Part shown: piece after piece, positions 17,345-25,877 of the stretch
Layout: the number at the start of each line of letters is the position of its first letter
Position numbering within the stretch: position 1 is the stretch's first letter
Assembly (NCBI RefSeq): GCF_036016955.1
Contig: NZ_JAYWXI010000007.1
Location: 62,001 to 126,000 of the forward strand
Direction: 5' to 3'
Length of the DNA: 64,000 nucleotides
Origin: JAYWXI01 sp036016955
GTDB lineage: Bacteria > Bacteroidota > Bacteroidia > Flavobacteriales > Weeksellaceae
Program-made: the position numbers and the translations under genes
The notes under the pieces: model-generated
The model's database searches: none
What the model was told of the DNA's origin: nothing
Seen by the model: only the letters and a program-made list of their open reading frames with translations

Positions 17345-18496
17345 ATGCGATTAACCAAGTACTTTCGAGACTTTTTTCACTCCAGCCAGTCTTCGGGAAT
17401 CCTCCTGATTATCTGCGTTTTCATCTCGCTAATGATAGCCAACTCCTCTTTGGGAGGCCGCTACCAGGAATTACTGGAGCACCCCATCGGCCCTTATTCG
17501 CTCAGTGTATGGATTAATGACGGGCTTATGGCTGTATTCTTTTTGCTGGTGGGATTGGAAATCAAACGCGAAATTATTGAAGGCGAACTATCCAACTTTA
17601 AAAATGCCTCCTTACCCATTTTCGCTGCCATCGGCGGAATGCTGGTTCCCGCAGCCATCTATGCCGCTTTCAATGCCGGCACGGACTATGCCAACGGTTG
17701 GGGAATCCCCATGGCCACCGACATCGCCTTCTCCCTAGCGGTCATCAGTATGCTAGGAAAAAGAGTTCCGGCAGCCATCAAAATATTCCTTGCCGCATTA
17801 GCCATTGTGGACGATTTGGGAGCCATTGTCGTCATCGCCATCTTCTACACCGATGAACTCCATTGGAATTACCTTTTAATGAGTGGCGGCATTATCTTAC
17901 TCCTCGCCGCGCTTAACTTTTTCAAGGTCAAAAAGCATGTCTTTTACCTCGCCCCAGGAGTTGCTCTTTGGTACCTCATGCATCACTCCGGTATCCATGC
18001 CACTATCGCAGGTGTACTTTTGGCCTTTACCATCCCCACCAACGCTTCCGATACCGAAATCTCACCATTGGAGAAACTCGAGCACAAACTCCATACGCCC
18101 GTTAACTTTTTCATCATGCCGATTTTTGCACTGGCCAACACCAATATCGCTCTTAAATCGGGAATGGTGGACGGCTTATTCACCAATTTCGGCTTTGGTA
18201 TCATCGGAGGATTGGTCTTAGGAAAAGTCATCGGCATCTGCCTCTTCTCTTTTATTGCCGTAAAAACCAAAATCAGCGGACTGCCCCAACACAGCCGCTG
18301 GAGCCACATGATCGGTACCGGATTTTTAGCGGGAATAGGCTTTACCATGTCCATCTTTATCGCCCTACTTTCCTTCAAAGGGCATCCTGAAATCCAAGAA
18401 GAAGCCAAATTTGCCATTCTAATCGCCTCCATTTTGTCAGCCATCATCGGATTCAACCTTCTAAAATTAGCCGGAAAGAAAAAAAACGCCGTTTAA
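17345..18496 (+). CDS. nhaA: Na+/H+ antiporter NhaA
   Basis: A 383-residue, roughly 12-helix inner-membrane antiporter exporting Na+ in exchange for protons. The paired aspartates in LAIVDDLGAIVVIAIFYT (the DD of helix V) and the MATDIAFSLAVISMLGKRVP block are the family hallmarks; length fits E. coli NhaA. It lies 19 nt after relA on the same strand. It is convergent with the YihY-type gene, 22 nt apart, with only a weak AT-rich inverted repeat (18491-18511) between them. Confidence 0.95.
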   Translation: MRLTKYFRDFFHSSQSSGILLIICVFISLMIANSSLGGRYQELLEHPIGPYSLSVWINDGLMAVFFLLVGLEIKREIIEGELSNFKNASLPIFAAIGGMLVPAAIYAAFNAGTDYANGWGIPMATDIAFSLAVISMLGKRVPAAIKIFLAALAIVDDLGAIVVIAIFYTDELHWNYLLMSGGIILLLAALNFFKVKKHVFYLAPGVALWYLMHHSGIHATIAGVLLAFTIPTNASDTEISPLEKLEHKLHTPVNFFIMPIFALANTNIALKSGMVDGLFTNFGFGIIGGLVLGKVIGICLFSFIAVKTKISGLPQHSRWSHMIGTGFLAGIGFTMSIFIALLSFKGHPEIQEEAKFAILIASILSAIIGFNLLKLAGKKKNAV

Positions 18497-18518
18497 AACA
18501 AGTGTTTAAACCGTTCAC

Positions 18519-19508
18519 TCATTCTTCGAGGGGAGCGCCATCGGTTCGCTCACCCTCTTTTTTTTCGGCCTCGGAAGCCTCTAAAAGTTGCTTTTGCCTT
18601 TCGGAATAAAGTTTCTCCATCCGAACCCGGCGAATCGCCAAATTCAATTCACTACCGAAAAGAAGCAGATACACATTGACATTCACCCAAACCATAAGCA
18701 AAATCATTGAGCCAATAGAGCCGTAAAGCACATTGTAACGTGCAAAATTCTTAACATAAATCGCAAACCCGTAAGTCGTCAAAAAAAACAAAACGGAAGT
18801 TAAAACCGCTCCGGGAACCGCTTGTTTAAACTTGGTAATCTTTACCGTCCCAACCCAGTAAAATAGAGTAAGAAGTAAAAAGTAAAATAACGGAAAAGAA
18901 ATAAACCCAATCATTTTACTCAGATTATTAACAAACCATGAAATATTATAACTCGGCGTAAACAACTTCAGAACCACCTCCACGTAATAAATCCCAAACA
19001 AAGCCAATAGTACGACACTGACAAAACCTATCGTTACAAAAAAAGCCACGATAAACTCCTTCACATCACTGAGCTTCTCCTCACTATTTTCATTGAATCC
19101 ATCAATGAGCGCAAACGTCCCATTCGTGGCAAAGAGAAGCGCCAAGACAATGGTCACATTACTCAAAGTAGACGTATTGGGAATAATGTTATCCTGAATA
19201 TAGGTGATGACGTCACTCTCTATTTTTCCCGGAAAAATATTATGCATCAACACCTCAAAAATATAAAACTGCAACTTGTCGTAATGAGGCAAAAAAGGCA
19301 AAATAGATAATAAAAAAAGAATGAAAGGAAAAAGGGAAAAAACGAAGTTCCAAGAAATCGCCGCCGCCTTGCGCCCAATCTGCCCCTTAAAAATCCCCTG
19401 AATGTAAATTTGAAACATTTTGTAAAGCGAAATCCCCAAAAACGGAAGATGAATTCCGTCCAAAAAACGGTAGAGTTTTTTTATGAATATAGGTGTTTTT
19501 ACCGCCAT
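18519..19508 (-). CDS. YihY/BrkB-family inner membrane protein
   Basis: A 329-residue protein with about six membrane helices and the family block AAAISWNFVFSLFPFILFLLS, once misnamed ribonuclease BN. Function is not established. I use ATG 19508 (MAVKTPIF) because the longer ORF from 19529 would run through the predicted -7 box (minus-strand TATCTTTG, 19527-19534). The C-terminus is charged (EASEAEKKEGERTDG). It is divergent from rlmH with overlapping promoters. Confidence 0.85.
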   Translation of the reverse strand: MAVKTPIFIKKLYRFLDGIHLPFLGISLYKMFQIYIQGIFKGQIGRKAAAISWNFVFSLFPFILFLLSILPFLPHYDKLQFYIFEVLMHNIFPGKIESDVITYIQDNIIPNTSTLSNVTIVLALLFATNGTFALIDGFNENSEEKLSDVKEFIVAFFVTIGFVSVVLLALFGIYYVEVVLKLFTPSYNISWFVNNLSKMIGFISFPLFYFLLLTLFYWVGTVKITKFKQAVPGAVLTSVLFFLTTYGFAIYVKNFARYNVLYGSIGSMILLMVWVNVNVYLLLFGSELNLAIRRVRMEKLYSERQKQLLEASEAEKKEGERTDGAPLEE

Positions 19509-19513
19509 TGAAG

Positions 19514-19534
19514 TATCTTTGCCGCACAAAGATA
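19514..19534. promoter_or_regulatory. Face-to-face -7 boxes of the YihY-type gene and rlmH
   Basis: TATCTTTG (19514-19521) and its inverted copy CAAAGATA (19527-19534) are separated by CCGCA. The plus box drives rlmH, the minus box the YihY gene; the two transcripts would cross. -33 elements are weak in both directions. Confidence 0.5.
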
Positions 19535-19538
19535 AGAA

Positions 19539-20012
19539 ATGCGCATTAATTTACTCTGCATCGGAAAAACCGACGACCGCGAAATACGAACCCTGCTGGC
19601 TTATTACACCAGCCGTCTTCCCCGCCATTGGAACTTTGAAATCATCGAAATTCCCGACGTAAAAAATGCCAAAAATCTAACCCCTGAACTCCTGAAAAAA
19701 GAAGAAGCCAAATTATTTCAAAACCACCTCGATTCTGGCGACATGGTAATTCTTTTAGATGAGAAAGGCAAGCAATACAGCAGTAGAGATTTTGCCCAAA
19801 AGCTCGACCATTGGATGAATCACTCCGTAAAAAAAATCACTTTTCTAATCGGGGGCGCCTACGGTTTTGCCGAAGAAATTCATCACCGGGGAAATGAAAA
19901 AATCGCCCTTTCCAAAATGACATTCACCCATCAAATGGTAAGACTTTTCATCGTGGAGCAACTCTACCGTGCCGATCAAATCCTTCAGGGCAAACCCTAT
20001 CACAACGATTAA
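19539..20012 (+). CDS. rlmH: 23S rRNA pseudouridine-1915 N3-methyltransferase RlmH
   Basis: A 157-residue SPOUT methyltransferase that modifies pseudouridine in helix 69 of 23S rRNA on the assembled ribosome. Visible: the N-terminal MRINLLCIGKT, VILLDEKGKQYSS, the SAM-binding knot FLIGGAYGFAEEI and the C-terminal MTFTHQMVRLFIVEQLYRA. All are standard and the length is right. It converges on the PAP2 gene with a 13-nt gap. Confidence 0.96.
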   Translation: MRINLLCIGKTDDREIRTLLAYYTSRLPRHWNFEIIEIPDVKNAKNLTPELLKKEEAKLFQNHLDSGDMVILLDEKGKQYSSRDFAQKLDHWMNHSVKKITFLIGGAYGFAEEIHHRGNEKIALSKMTFTHQMVRLFIVEQLYRADQILQGKPYHND

Positions 20013-20025
20013 ACAAAAGAAAAAA

Positions 20026-20586
20026 TCAAGCGCCGGTCTTACGAATGGTATTAAGCGCCAAAGTGGAGAAAAAACCACCCAAAAGTACCCCCACGGTTGT
20101 GCCGAAAAACACATCCAAAGGAAAATGCACCCCCAAATAAATCCGACTGTAAGAAACCACCGCCGCCCAAAGAAAAAGAAGGCTCCCCATCCCTCGAACA
20201 CGACGGTATAGCATCCTAGCAACAAACATCGCAACAAAAAACGTATTGGAAGCATGCGCCGAATAAAACCCATAAGAGCCTCCACAGCGCACCTTTCGCA
20301 TTACTCCTTCCAAAAGCGGATCATGGCAGGGACGAAGCCTGGCAATACCATCCTTAAAGATTCCCGAAATCTGATCGGACGCAGCCACCCCCAACCCAAT
20401 GAAGATAACAACATAAAATAAAGCCTTGCGCGAATAATTTTTGTAAATCAAATACAGCAAAATCACATAAAGCGGAATCCAGATCCACTTATCGGAAACC
20501 ATAATCCAAAAATTATCAAAAGGCTCACTCCCCAAACGGTTGAGCCAAAGAAAAAGCGAACGGTCTTCTCGTATGATTTCGTCCAT
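20026..20586 (-). CDS. PAP2-family membrane phosphatase
   Basis: A 186-residue, six-helix phosphatase of the type-2 phosphatidic acid phosphatase superfamily. The three signature regions are KDGIARLRPC, FYSAHASNTF (catalytic His) and SRIYLGVHFPLDVFFG (second His and Asp). Likely substrates are lipid phosphates such as undecaprenyl pyrophosphate or phosphatidic acid at the inner membrane; sequence does not decide. It starts 5 nt after tatA and is probably co-transcribed. Confidence 0.9.
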   Translation of the reverse strand: MDEIIREDRSLFLWLNRLGSEPFDNFWIMVSDKWIWIPLYVILLYLIYKNYSRKALFYVVIFIGLGVAASDQISGIFKDGIARLRPCHDPLLEGVMRKVRCGGSYGFYSAHASNTFFVAMFVARMLYRRVRGMGSLLFLWAAVVSYSRIYLGVHFPLDVFFGTTVGVLLGGFFSTLALNTIRKTGA

Positions 20587-20591
20587 GAAAT

Positions 20592-20942
20592 TTAACGGCT
20601 CACCGGCCCTTCGTATTGTTCGTCCTCGGAAGGCTTCAATGAGGGTTTGGAGGATGCATCGGTAAGTTCAACCGATTTTTTTATTTCCTGAAGTTCTTTG
20701 TTTATATCCGCAACCGGATTATATTCTTTTGCAGCCTCTTTTACCTTTTCGATTTCTTTTTTTATTTCGGAAACCGGATTATCGGCTTCCTTCATGATTT
20801 CGGTTTTTATATCTTCCATCGCTCCACGCATTTTCCGAACGCCCGAACCCAAATCACGGGCAATCTGAGGCAGTTTATCGGGTCCGAAAAACAGTACAAT
20901 GGCCAACGCAATCACGACCATTTCCATAAAACCTAATTCCAT
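20592..20942 (-). CDS. tatA: Twin-arginine translocase subunit TatA/TatB type
   Basis: A 116-residue protein with one N-terminal membrane helix (ELGFMEMVVIALAIVLFFGP), the FGPDKLPQIARDLG amphipathic helix, and a charged helical tail. This is the TatA/E architecture, although the long tail and the start (M-E-L-G-F) also fit TatB-like proteins; Bacteroidota usually lack a distinct TatB. It transports folded proteins with twin-arginine signals together with TatC, which is not in this window. The PAP2 gene follows directly. Confidence 0.88.
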   Translation of the reverse strand: MELGFMEMVVIALAIVLFFGPDKLPQIARDLGSGVRKMRGAMEDIKTEIMKEADNPVSEIKKEIEKVKEAAKEYNPVADINKELQEIKKSVELTDASSKPSLKPSEDEQYEGPVSR

Positions 20943-21011
20943 CGCGCTAAATTACAAAGTTTTTTTGATTAATTCGTTTCTTACTTCCAAAAGTTCATAC
21001 TCTGAAAAAAC

Positions 21012-21434
21012 TCATAAAGCACCTAAGGGAGGCCTAAGCCAATCCAAAAAAGCAAAAGGCAAGTTACGAGCCACAAAATAAATGCAGATAATGAAAAATA
21101 AACCGCGAAGAAACCAAGGACGAGTAAACAAGCCAATCCCCCACCGTTTCCCCGTAGCCCACTCGTAAAACCATTGCGCCACCAATACCAGCAAAAAAGG
21201 AAGAGACGTCACCAAAAAAGGGTTATATCGAAAGGCCTTGAAAAATTCCCCATGGAGCATGTAATGCACCGCTCTTTGGGAACCGCACCCCGGACAATAG
21301 ATTTTCAGAATACTTCTTGTGGGGCAAGAAGGAAAATACCCGCCCCCGGAAGCCGGGTTATAGTGATAGTACACGTAACCCAACACCCCGAAAACGGGTA
21401 TTAAAAGCGCAATCGTTGCTCTTTTACTAAGCAT
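21012..21434 (-). CDS. DUF2752 membrane protein
   Basis: A 140-residue protein with an N-terminal hydrophobic segment, the motif CPTRSILKIYCPGCGSQRAVH (key residues: Cys-Pro-Gly-Cys-Gly and Arg-Ala) typical of DUF2752, and three further hydrophobic stretches. Function unknown. Its ATG overlaps the last 8 nt of the CD225 frame, so the two are translationally coupled; CD225-DUF2752 pairs are common in Bacteroidota. The coupling makes the upstream frameshift relevant for its expression. Confidence 0.85.
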   Translation of the reverse strand: MLSKRATIALLIPVFGVLGYVYYHYNPASGGGYFPSCPTRSILKIYCPGCGSQRAVHYMLHGEFFKAFRYNPFLVTSLPFLLVLVAQWFYEWATGKRWGIGLFTRPWFLRGLFFIICIYFVARNLPFAFLDWLRPPLGAL

Positions 21435-21715
21435 TTGCTGCCACAGCAGTAAAGGTAATTATCGCGTACAAAATACTCAAAACTAAGCCGGCAATAGCAC
21501 CGTAAATACTCCATTTTTTAGCTTGCTCGGGAAGCAATAGCTCCTGCTTTGTCTCCTGCATTCCACTTGGAATTAACTTCAGTAGCTTTGATGATAGCGT
21601 AAATTCCCATAGGAGGACAACACAAAATCGTCGACAAAATCGCATAAACCAAGTTATTGTTCGGCGGCATTTCGTTAAAATTCGCTCCGGTGTTTTGAGT
21701 CGTGTTATTTTCCAT
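21427..21715 (-). pseudogene. CD225/dispanin-family protein gene with a +1 frameshift
   Basis: The first frame (ATG 21715) gives an Asn-rich N-terminus, PPNNNLVYAILSTILCCPPMG, IYAIIKATEVNSKWNAGDK and then a stop at 21518-21520. The rest of a normal CD225 protein (EQAKKWSIYGAIAGLVLSI through AVAANA) continues one frame over to a stop at 21427-21429. Removing one C from TTCCCGAG (near 21530) restores a continuous protein of about 95 residues reading AIAS-EQAKKWS. CD225 proteins are small two-helix membrane proteins. It could be a real mutation, programmed +1 frameshifting at TCC CGA, or a sequencing error. A TATATTTG box at 21740-21747 drives it. Confidence 0.8.
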
Positions 21716-21739
21716 AATTGTGTAATTTATTTAACTCAA

Positions 21740-21747
21740 CAAATATA
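21740..21747 (-). promoter_or_regulatory. -7 promoter box of the CD225-DUF2752 unit
   Basis: TATATTTG on the minus strand, 24 nt before ATG 21715. Confidence 0.45.
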
Positions 21748-21881
21748 CAAAATCGAACTTCATTCGTGAAAATAAAAATATAAAAAAATAATTTTATCTC
21801 ATTCTAACCAAACGAAGTATCATTTTCTCTCCCCCGAAAATTCAACAGTCCATCTCGATAATCTTTTTCGAATATTTTCAT

Positions 21882-21889
21882 TATCTTTG
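21882..21889 (+). promoter_or_regulatory. -7 promoter box of the secreted esterase gene
   Basis: TATCTTTG, full match. It overlaps the in-frame ATG at 21887, so translation must begin at 21896 or, more likely, 21911. Confidence 0.5.
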
Positions 21890-21910
21890 TTGGTGATGAC
21901 AAGCACAATA

Positions 21911-22795
21911 ATGAAAAAACAACTTTTACTATTTCTTGCCTCCCCGGCATTGGTATTAGCTCAACTGACTCCCGGGCTTCAGAGTTACACAATAGGCGAT
22001 CGTGCCTATGACGTCACTACCCCTACGGATTATGACAGCTCCAAAGAGTATCCTATTGTCTTCGAATTGCATTCGTTCAACGAAGACAAAACGCAAATGC
22101 ACGATCAAAACGTTATTAATGAACAACAATACATTTCCGTACGCCCTGAAGGAAAAAGTATTTTGGGCTATCGGGTATGGAATGCTTGGACCGTTACTAA
22201 AACAATGGGATTCGGAGATGATGTCCCCTATATCACCTCGGTTTACAACGATGTGAAGACCAAAACAGGAAGCTCGTTCAACGCTTCAAAAGTATACATC
22301 TACGGCTTTAGTAACGGCGGAGCCATGGCCATGAAAATGGTTGAAGAAACCGACTTGTTCAAGGCCGCAGTAATTCGTTCAATGAGTTTTGAAAAAGGGC
22401 ACGAAATCCCTTCCTCCGCCTCGAAAATCCCGATGATTTTCATTCATGGCACCAATGACGAAACCGTACCTTATCAAGGAGGCAAAGGCCAATACGCCAG
22501 CCTCATCTCCCCCGATTTCGAATCCGTAAAAACCACCGTAAATAAGTGGGCCGTTTATTCCGGACTAACCCAACCCGTAGAAATCAAGTACCTGAAAAAC
22601 AGTTCAACCTTATCGGATAAAGATTTCTATTTCCGTGAATACTCCAATGCCTCTGTCCCTATTTATTTCTTTGTGATTGACGGTGGAGTGCACGCTACGG
22701 ATCAACAATTTTCCAACAGCAACATTAAAAGAGCAATGATTAAATTAGCTCAGAACCCTAAATGCTACGGCATCTACCGGGAAAACTGCAAATAA
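21911..22795 (+). CDS. Secreted alpha/beta-hydrolase (PHB depolymerase/feruloyl esterase type)
   Basis: A roughly 294-residue exported serine esterase. Signal peptide MKKQLLLFLASPALVLAQ, then a catalytic triad: nucleophile in YGFSNGGAMAM (G-x-S-x-G), acid in IHGTNDETVPY, and His in DGGVHATDQ. This order and these motifs match carbohydrate-esterase-family-1/LpqC-like enzymes; the substrate (polyester, feruloyl sugar or other ester) cannot be fixed. The start at 21911 was chosen because earlier ATGs overlap or abut the -7 box. It is monocistronic, followed by a terminator at 22817-22850. Two C-terminal cysteines (KCYG ... ENCK) could form a disulfide. Confidence 0.82.
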   Translation: MKKQLLLFLASPALVLAQLTPGLQSYTIGDRAYDVTTPTDYDSSKEYPIVFELHSFNEDKTQMHDQNVINEQQYISVRPEGKSILGYRVWNAWTVTKTMGFGDDVPYITSVYNDVKTKTGSSFNASKVYIYGFSNGGAMAMKMVEETDLFKAAVIRSMSFEKGHEIPSSASKIPMIFIHGTNDETVPYQGGKGQYASLISPDFESVKTTVNKWAVYSGLTQPVEIKYLKNSSTLSDKDFYFREYSNASVPIYFFVIDGGVHATDQQFSNSNIKRAMIKLAQNPKCYGIYRENCK

Positions 22796-22816
22796 TTCTG
22801 AGTATTTTCAAAAACC

Positions 22817-22850
22817 AAAATCGTGCTTTTTCAATGGAAGGCACGATTTT
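22817..22850 (+). terminator. Terminator after the esterase gene
   Basis: AAAATCGTGC and GCACGATTTT flank a 14-nt loop; a run of eight T follows. Confidence 0.85.
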
Positions 22851-22980
22851 TTTTGCCTCTATCCCACTACAAAACCTTCCTTTCTCTACACTCCAACCAT
22901 AACTGTAATTCCATCTACCGTTGCAACAAACTTTAAGCCTTAAAAAAGCCTCTCATTCTACGCCTTTTTTTCTCAATAAA

Positions 22981-23005
22981 AAAGACTGCCCAAAAGGCAG
23001 TCTTT
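22981..23005 (-). terminator. Terminator after the porin gene
   Basis: AAAGACTGCC, loop CAAAA, GGCAGTCTTT; on the minus strand it continues TTTATTG. Confidence 0.8.
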
Positions 23006-23026
23006 CAAAAGAAAAAAAACAATTTA

Positions 23027-24322
23027 TTAGAAGCTAAGCGCAAACTCCATTGCCAAACCATTGAACGAAGGTTTGTTACCTACATCAACTCCGTTTGAAA
23101 CACTAATCGTCTCAGGCTTAAATCCTTTGGCTTGCTGGTAAACATATTCCCCTTTCAGTAGAATATTTTTGGTTACAAAGGCGCCAAACCCGGCTTGCAA
23201 ACGACCCACGCTTCCAGTATTATCCTCCGTCCACAACTTGTTGTAGTGGATATTGCTATATCTTGCCGCAAGATAAAACTTGTTTGGAGCCAAATAATGT
23301 TGAGCTGCAAACGTGTAATAATCCCATTTTTCATCCCCCTTAGGAAGAGTCAAACCTCCACTTGGAACAACGTTAGGCCCTAAACTACTCCCCTGACCAT
23401 AATAAGCCGAAATTTTAGTACTGGAAGACGGCGTCCAAAGTCCGTTAATCTCCCAAGACGTCAGTTTTTTACCAATTCCCGGACGAACCTGCCCCGGACC
23501 TTCGCCATTTCCGGTATTATCGTTATTAAGATTCCATATTCCTCCGTAAGGCGACCCGAGTCTTTCGCGACGGAAAAGGTTAGCACCACGGCTCACCTGA
23601 CCGTGATTGACCGTATAGAGCGAGCCCGAAAAATACAGCTGTTCCAAAGCAGAGAACCAAGCCTTAGTATGGAACGACCAGCTTCGTCCGCCTCCAAAAT
23701 CCTGCTCAGGAGCTCCAATACCCGTACCGGCCATCACCCCATAATTTTTGGCATTATGAATAATCTCAATCCCTGGCTCGTTACCGAAAGGAGCAACCAC
23801 AGGGTTTCCAATTAAAGGATTTCGGTGAGTGTCCGCATTAATAGTCATGGTATGAAGATGCTCTCCATAATCAATATAGAAATTACCCGCTTTGATATCA
23901 ACATATTTAAGAACCGGATTAAGCGCCGTTAAAAAAGAGTTTCCAGGAATTCTTCGGATATACATATAACCGTTATTCACCCAGGTTTGGCTCGGATGAC
24001 GTTGCGTAGCCAACAAGATATCCATAAAAATATCAATATCGTTATCACCGAGCGACAAATTAAATTCTAAGTTCGCAAAAGAAGTCTGCATCCCTTCTGC
24101 TGTTTTGACAGGCGTTTTCCATTCACCCGAATTGTCCCAAATCCTGACGTTATTTTGGCTGAGATACTGAAGCCGTCCAACAGAATGGATGCCGATATCC
24201 AATTTCACAGAATCGGACTCTGCCACAACAATTCCTTTTCGTTTAAACTCGGGTTTTTGAGCCGACAAACCTGCTGCCATTAACATAGTTAGCATGACAG
24301 AAAAAAATCTTCTGTTTATCAT
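23027..24322 (-). CDS. Outer-membrane beta-barrel porin
   Basis: A 431-residue outer-membrane protein: signal peptide ending near GLSAQ, then alternating amphipathic strands throughout and a C-terminal strand ending in Phe (MEFALSF), the usual barrel-assembly signal. It resembles general porin-like proteins of Bacteroidota; substrate preference is unknown. The gene is monocistronic. A -7 box at 24406-24413 predicts an unusually long leader of about 80 nt that contains a 14-bp perfect palindrome, suggesting controlled expression. Confidence 0.78.
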   Translation of the reverse strand: MINRRFFSVMLTMLMAAGLSAQKPEFKRKGIVVAESDSVKLDIGIHSVGRLQYLSQNNVRIWDNSGEWKTPVKTAEGMQTSFANLEFNLSLGDNDIDIFMDILLATQRHPSQTWVNNGYMYIRRIPGNSFLTALNPVLKYVDIKAGNFYIDYGEHLHTMTINADTHRNPLIGNPVVAPFGNEPGIEIIHNAKNYGVMAGTGIGAPEQDFGGGRSWSFHTKAWFSALEQLYFSGSLYTVNHGQVSRGANLFRRERLGSPYGGIWNLNNDNTGNGEGPGQVRPGIGKKLTSWEINGLWTPSSSTKISAYYGQGSSLGPNVVPSGGLTLPKGDEKWDYYTFAAQHYLAPNKFYLAARYSNIHYNKLWTEDNTGSVGRLQAGFGAFVTKNILLKGEYVYQQAKGFKPETISVSNGVDVGNKPSFNGLAMEFALSF

Positions 24323-24377
24323 ATCAATTACATTAAGGTTTTAAATAATACTTATCACAAGTTTTAACTAAATACTG

Positions 24378-24391
24378 AATTAACGTTAATT
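24378..24391. promoter_or_regulatory. 14-bp palindrome in the porin leader (possible operator)
   Basis: AATTAACGTTAATT is a perfect palindrome lying about 10-23 nt downstream of the predicted porin transcription start, a place where a bound repressor would block transcription. Confidence 0.4.
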
Positions 24392-24405
24392 GATTTTAGC
24401 TATTT

Positions 24406-24413
24406 CAAAGATA
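24406..24413 (-). promoter_or_regulatory. -7 promoter box of the porin gene
   Basis: TATCTTTG on the minus strand, with TTTG 16 nt upstream; the ATG is 83 nt downstream. Confidence 0.45.
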
Positions 24414-24529
24414 TTAGGAATAATTCCATCAAAAAATGAGCAATATCACGAATAAAAAATTTACAGCCTGATATTTATCAACCCTCTTGAATAAACAATC
24501 AAAATTATAGTCCGTTCAAAAAACAAAAA

Positions 24530-24554
24530 AGGCTACCCTTTAAAAAGGTAGCCT
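24530..24554 (-). terminator. Terminator after the DUF937-OmpA gene
   Basis: AGGCTACC and GGTAGCCT flank a 9-nt loop; on the minus strand TTTTTGTTTTTTG follows. Confidence 0.8.
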
Positions 24555-24614
24555 CCTCTATCACTTGAAAGGGCTTTTTTTACCCTCTTGCATTTTTCAC
24601 AAAAAACAAAGAAA

Positions 24615-25877
24615 TTATTTCACAAAACGAATAGCTGTCTTCCGATCTGCTTCCCTTTCCTTATCCGTTGCATTCTCATCCACGGTAGCAAATTTTTCAC
24701 CATAACCTTCTGCTTCGACCACCTGAGAGGTTCCCAAAGCCTTTTTTACCGCATCAGCCCGCTTTTGGGACAAGGTCAAATTCTCTGCATCATTGCCCTT
24801 CTTGTCGGTATAAGCTCCCACTTTGATTTTAGCTTCGGGATAAGCCGCAAGGATGGCCTTAAGATTATCCAGTTGGATTTTGGATTCTGCCGTGAGATTG
24901 GTCGTCCCAAATTCAAAGTTAAGATTATCAAAATTAAACCATTTGTCTTTCAGCATATTTTCATCGGCATTGGCATAATCCGAAGAACTCAAAAACGAAA
25001 CAACCTGATCTTCAATCCCGCCTTTGTAAGCCTTAAGCTGTACTCCGTTAGGAAGTTTAAATTCCACATTTTCCCTAACGTTAGAAACTACAGCCGCAGA
25101 ATCCCCCGCTACCGAAGATGAATCGGCTTTTTCCATGTTGACAGGAGTCTCACAACCTTCCACCCGATTAGCCGCTTGGTATTGCTTCCACAAGTAAAAA
25201 CCTGCTGCCAATACAAGCGCCAACGGGATAAGCCACTTCCAAATCGACCCTCCCTCCTTGGGAGGAACCGGAGCCGATGCTTCCTTAGTTTTAACCGATG
25301 TTTTAGGCGTTTCAGGAGTTGTAACTTTTACATTGGGTAAATCAACCTTAGGAGCCTCCGAACCAAACCAGTGCCCAAGCCCCAACGCGCCCAAAGAAAG
25401 CCCCGCAGGCAGTAAACCCGCCAAAGCACCCTTTTGCTGCTGAATTAATCCCGAAATCTCATGATCCCCCATATTGTTTCCTTCCGCATATTTCCCTATC
25501 GAGCCCAATGCCGCGCCCGTCACCATATGAAGCAAAGAGCCCGCCGAGGAAGAATTAATCCCCGAGAAACCAGCCACTCCGTTAACTACACTCTCGGTCT
25601 TATCCCCAAAAATGGTATTAAGAACCGTAACCACCAAAGGATTATCCTTACTTCCGCCTAAAAGATTGGAAAGCAGACCAGTGGAAGCCGCTCCCTTCAC
25701 AGCGTTTAAAATAGCCGGCTGATCCGCCTGATTGACCAAGCCACCAAGCACCGCAGGAAGAAAACCACCGATGGCCTTAGCAACTGAAGATTCACTTTCT
25801 CCAAATTGAGTTGCGGCTTGCGAAACCAACGCTGGCCCCAACTGTCCTTTAATAAGGTCAATAATATTTACTGACAT
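24615..25877 (-). CDS. DUF937-OmpA fusion protein
   Basis: A 420-residue protein in three parts: an N-terminal DUF937 helical region rich in Gly, Ala and Leu (about 1-180, starting VNIIDLIKGQLGPALVSQ), a membrane helix (IWKWLIPLALVLAAGFYLW, about 215-233), and a C-terminal OmpA peptidoglycan-binding domain (about 310-420; the NLTLSQKRADAVKKAL and GYGEKFA blocks). There is no signal peptide, so the N-terminal part should be cytoplasmic and the OmpA domain periplasmic, tethering the inner membrane to murein. Function unknown. The architecture is known in Bacteroidota but uncharacterised to my knowledge. Confidence 0.85.
   Translation of the reverse strand: MSVNIIDLIKGQLGPALVSQAATQFGESESSVAKAIGGFLPAVLGGLVNQADQPAILNAVKGAASTGLLSNLLGGSKDNPLVVTVLNTIFGDKTESVVNGVAGFSGINSSSAGSLLHMVTGAALGSIGKYAEGNNMGDHEISGLIQQQKGALAGLLPAGLSLGALGLGHWFGSEAPKVDLPNVKVTTPETPKTSVKTKEASAPVPPKEGGSIWKWLIPLALVLAAGFYLWKQYQAANRVEGCETPVNMEKADSSSVAGDSAAVVSNVRENVEFKLPNGVQLKAYKGGIEDQVVSFLSSSDYANADENMLKDKWFNFDNLNFEFGTTNLTAESKIQLDNLKAILAAYPEAKIKVGAYTDKKGNDAENLTLSQKRADAVKKALGTSQVVEAEGYGEKFATVDENATDKEREADRKTAIRFVK

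Noticed and set aside
18491..18511. Inverted repeat GTTTAAA/TTTAAAC between nhaA and the YihY-type gene as terminator
   Set aside because: Seven mainly A-T pairs and no U-run; it overlaps the nhaA stop codon.
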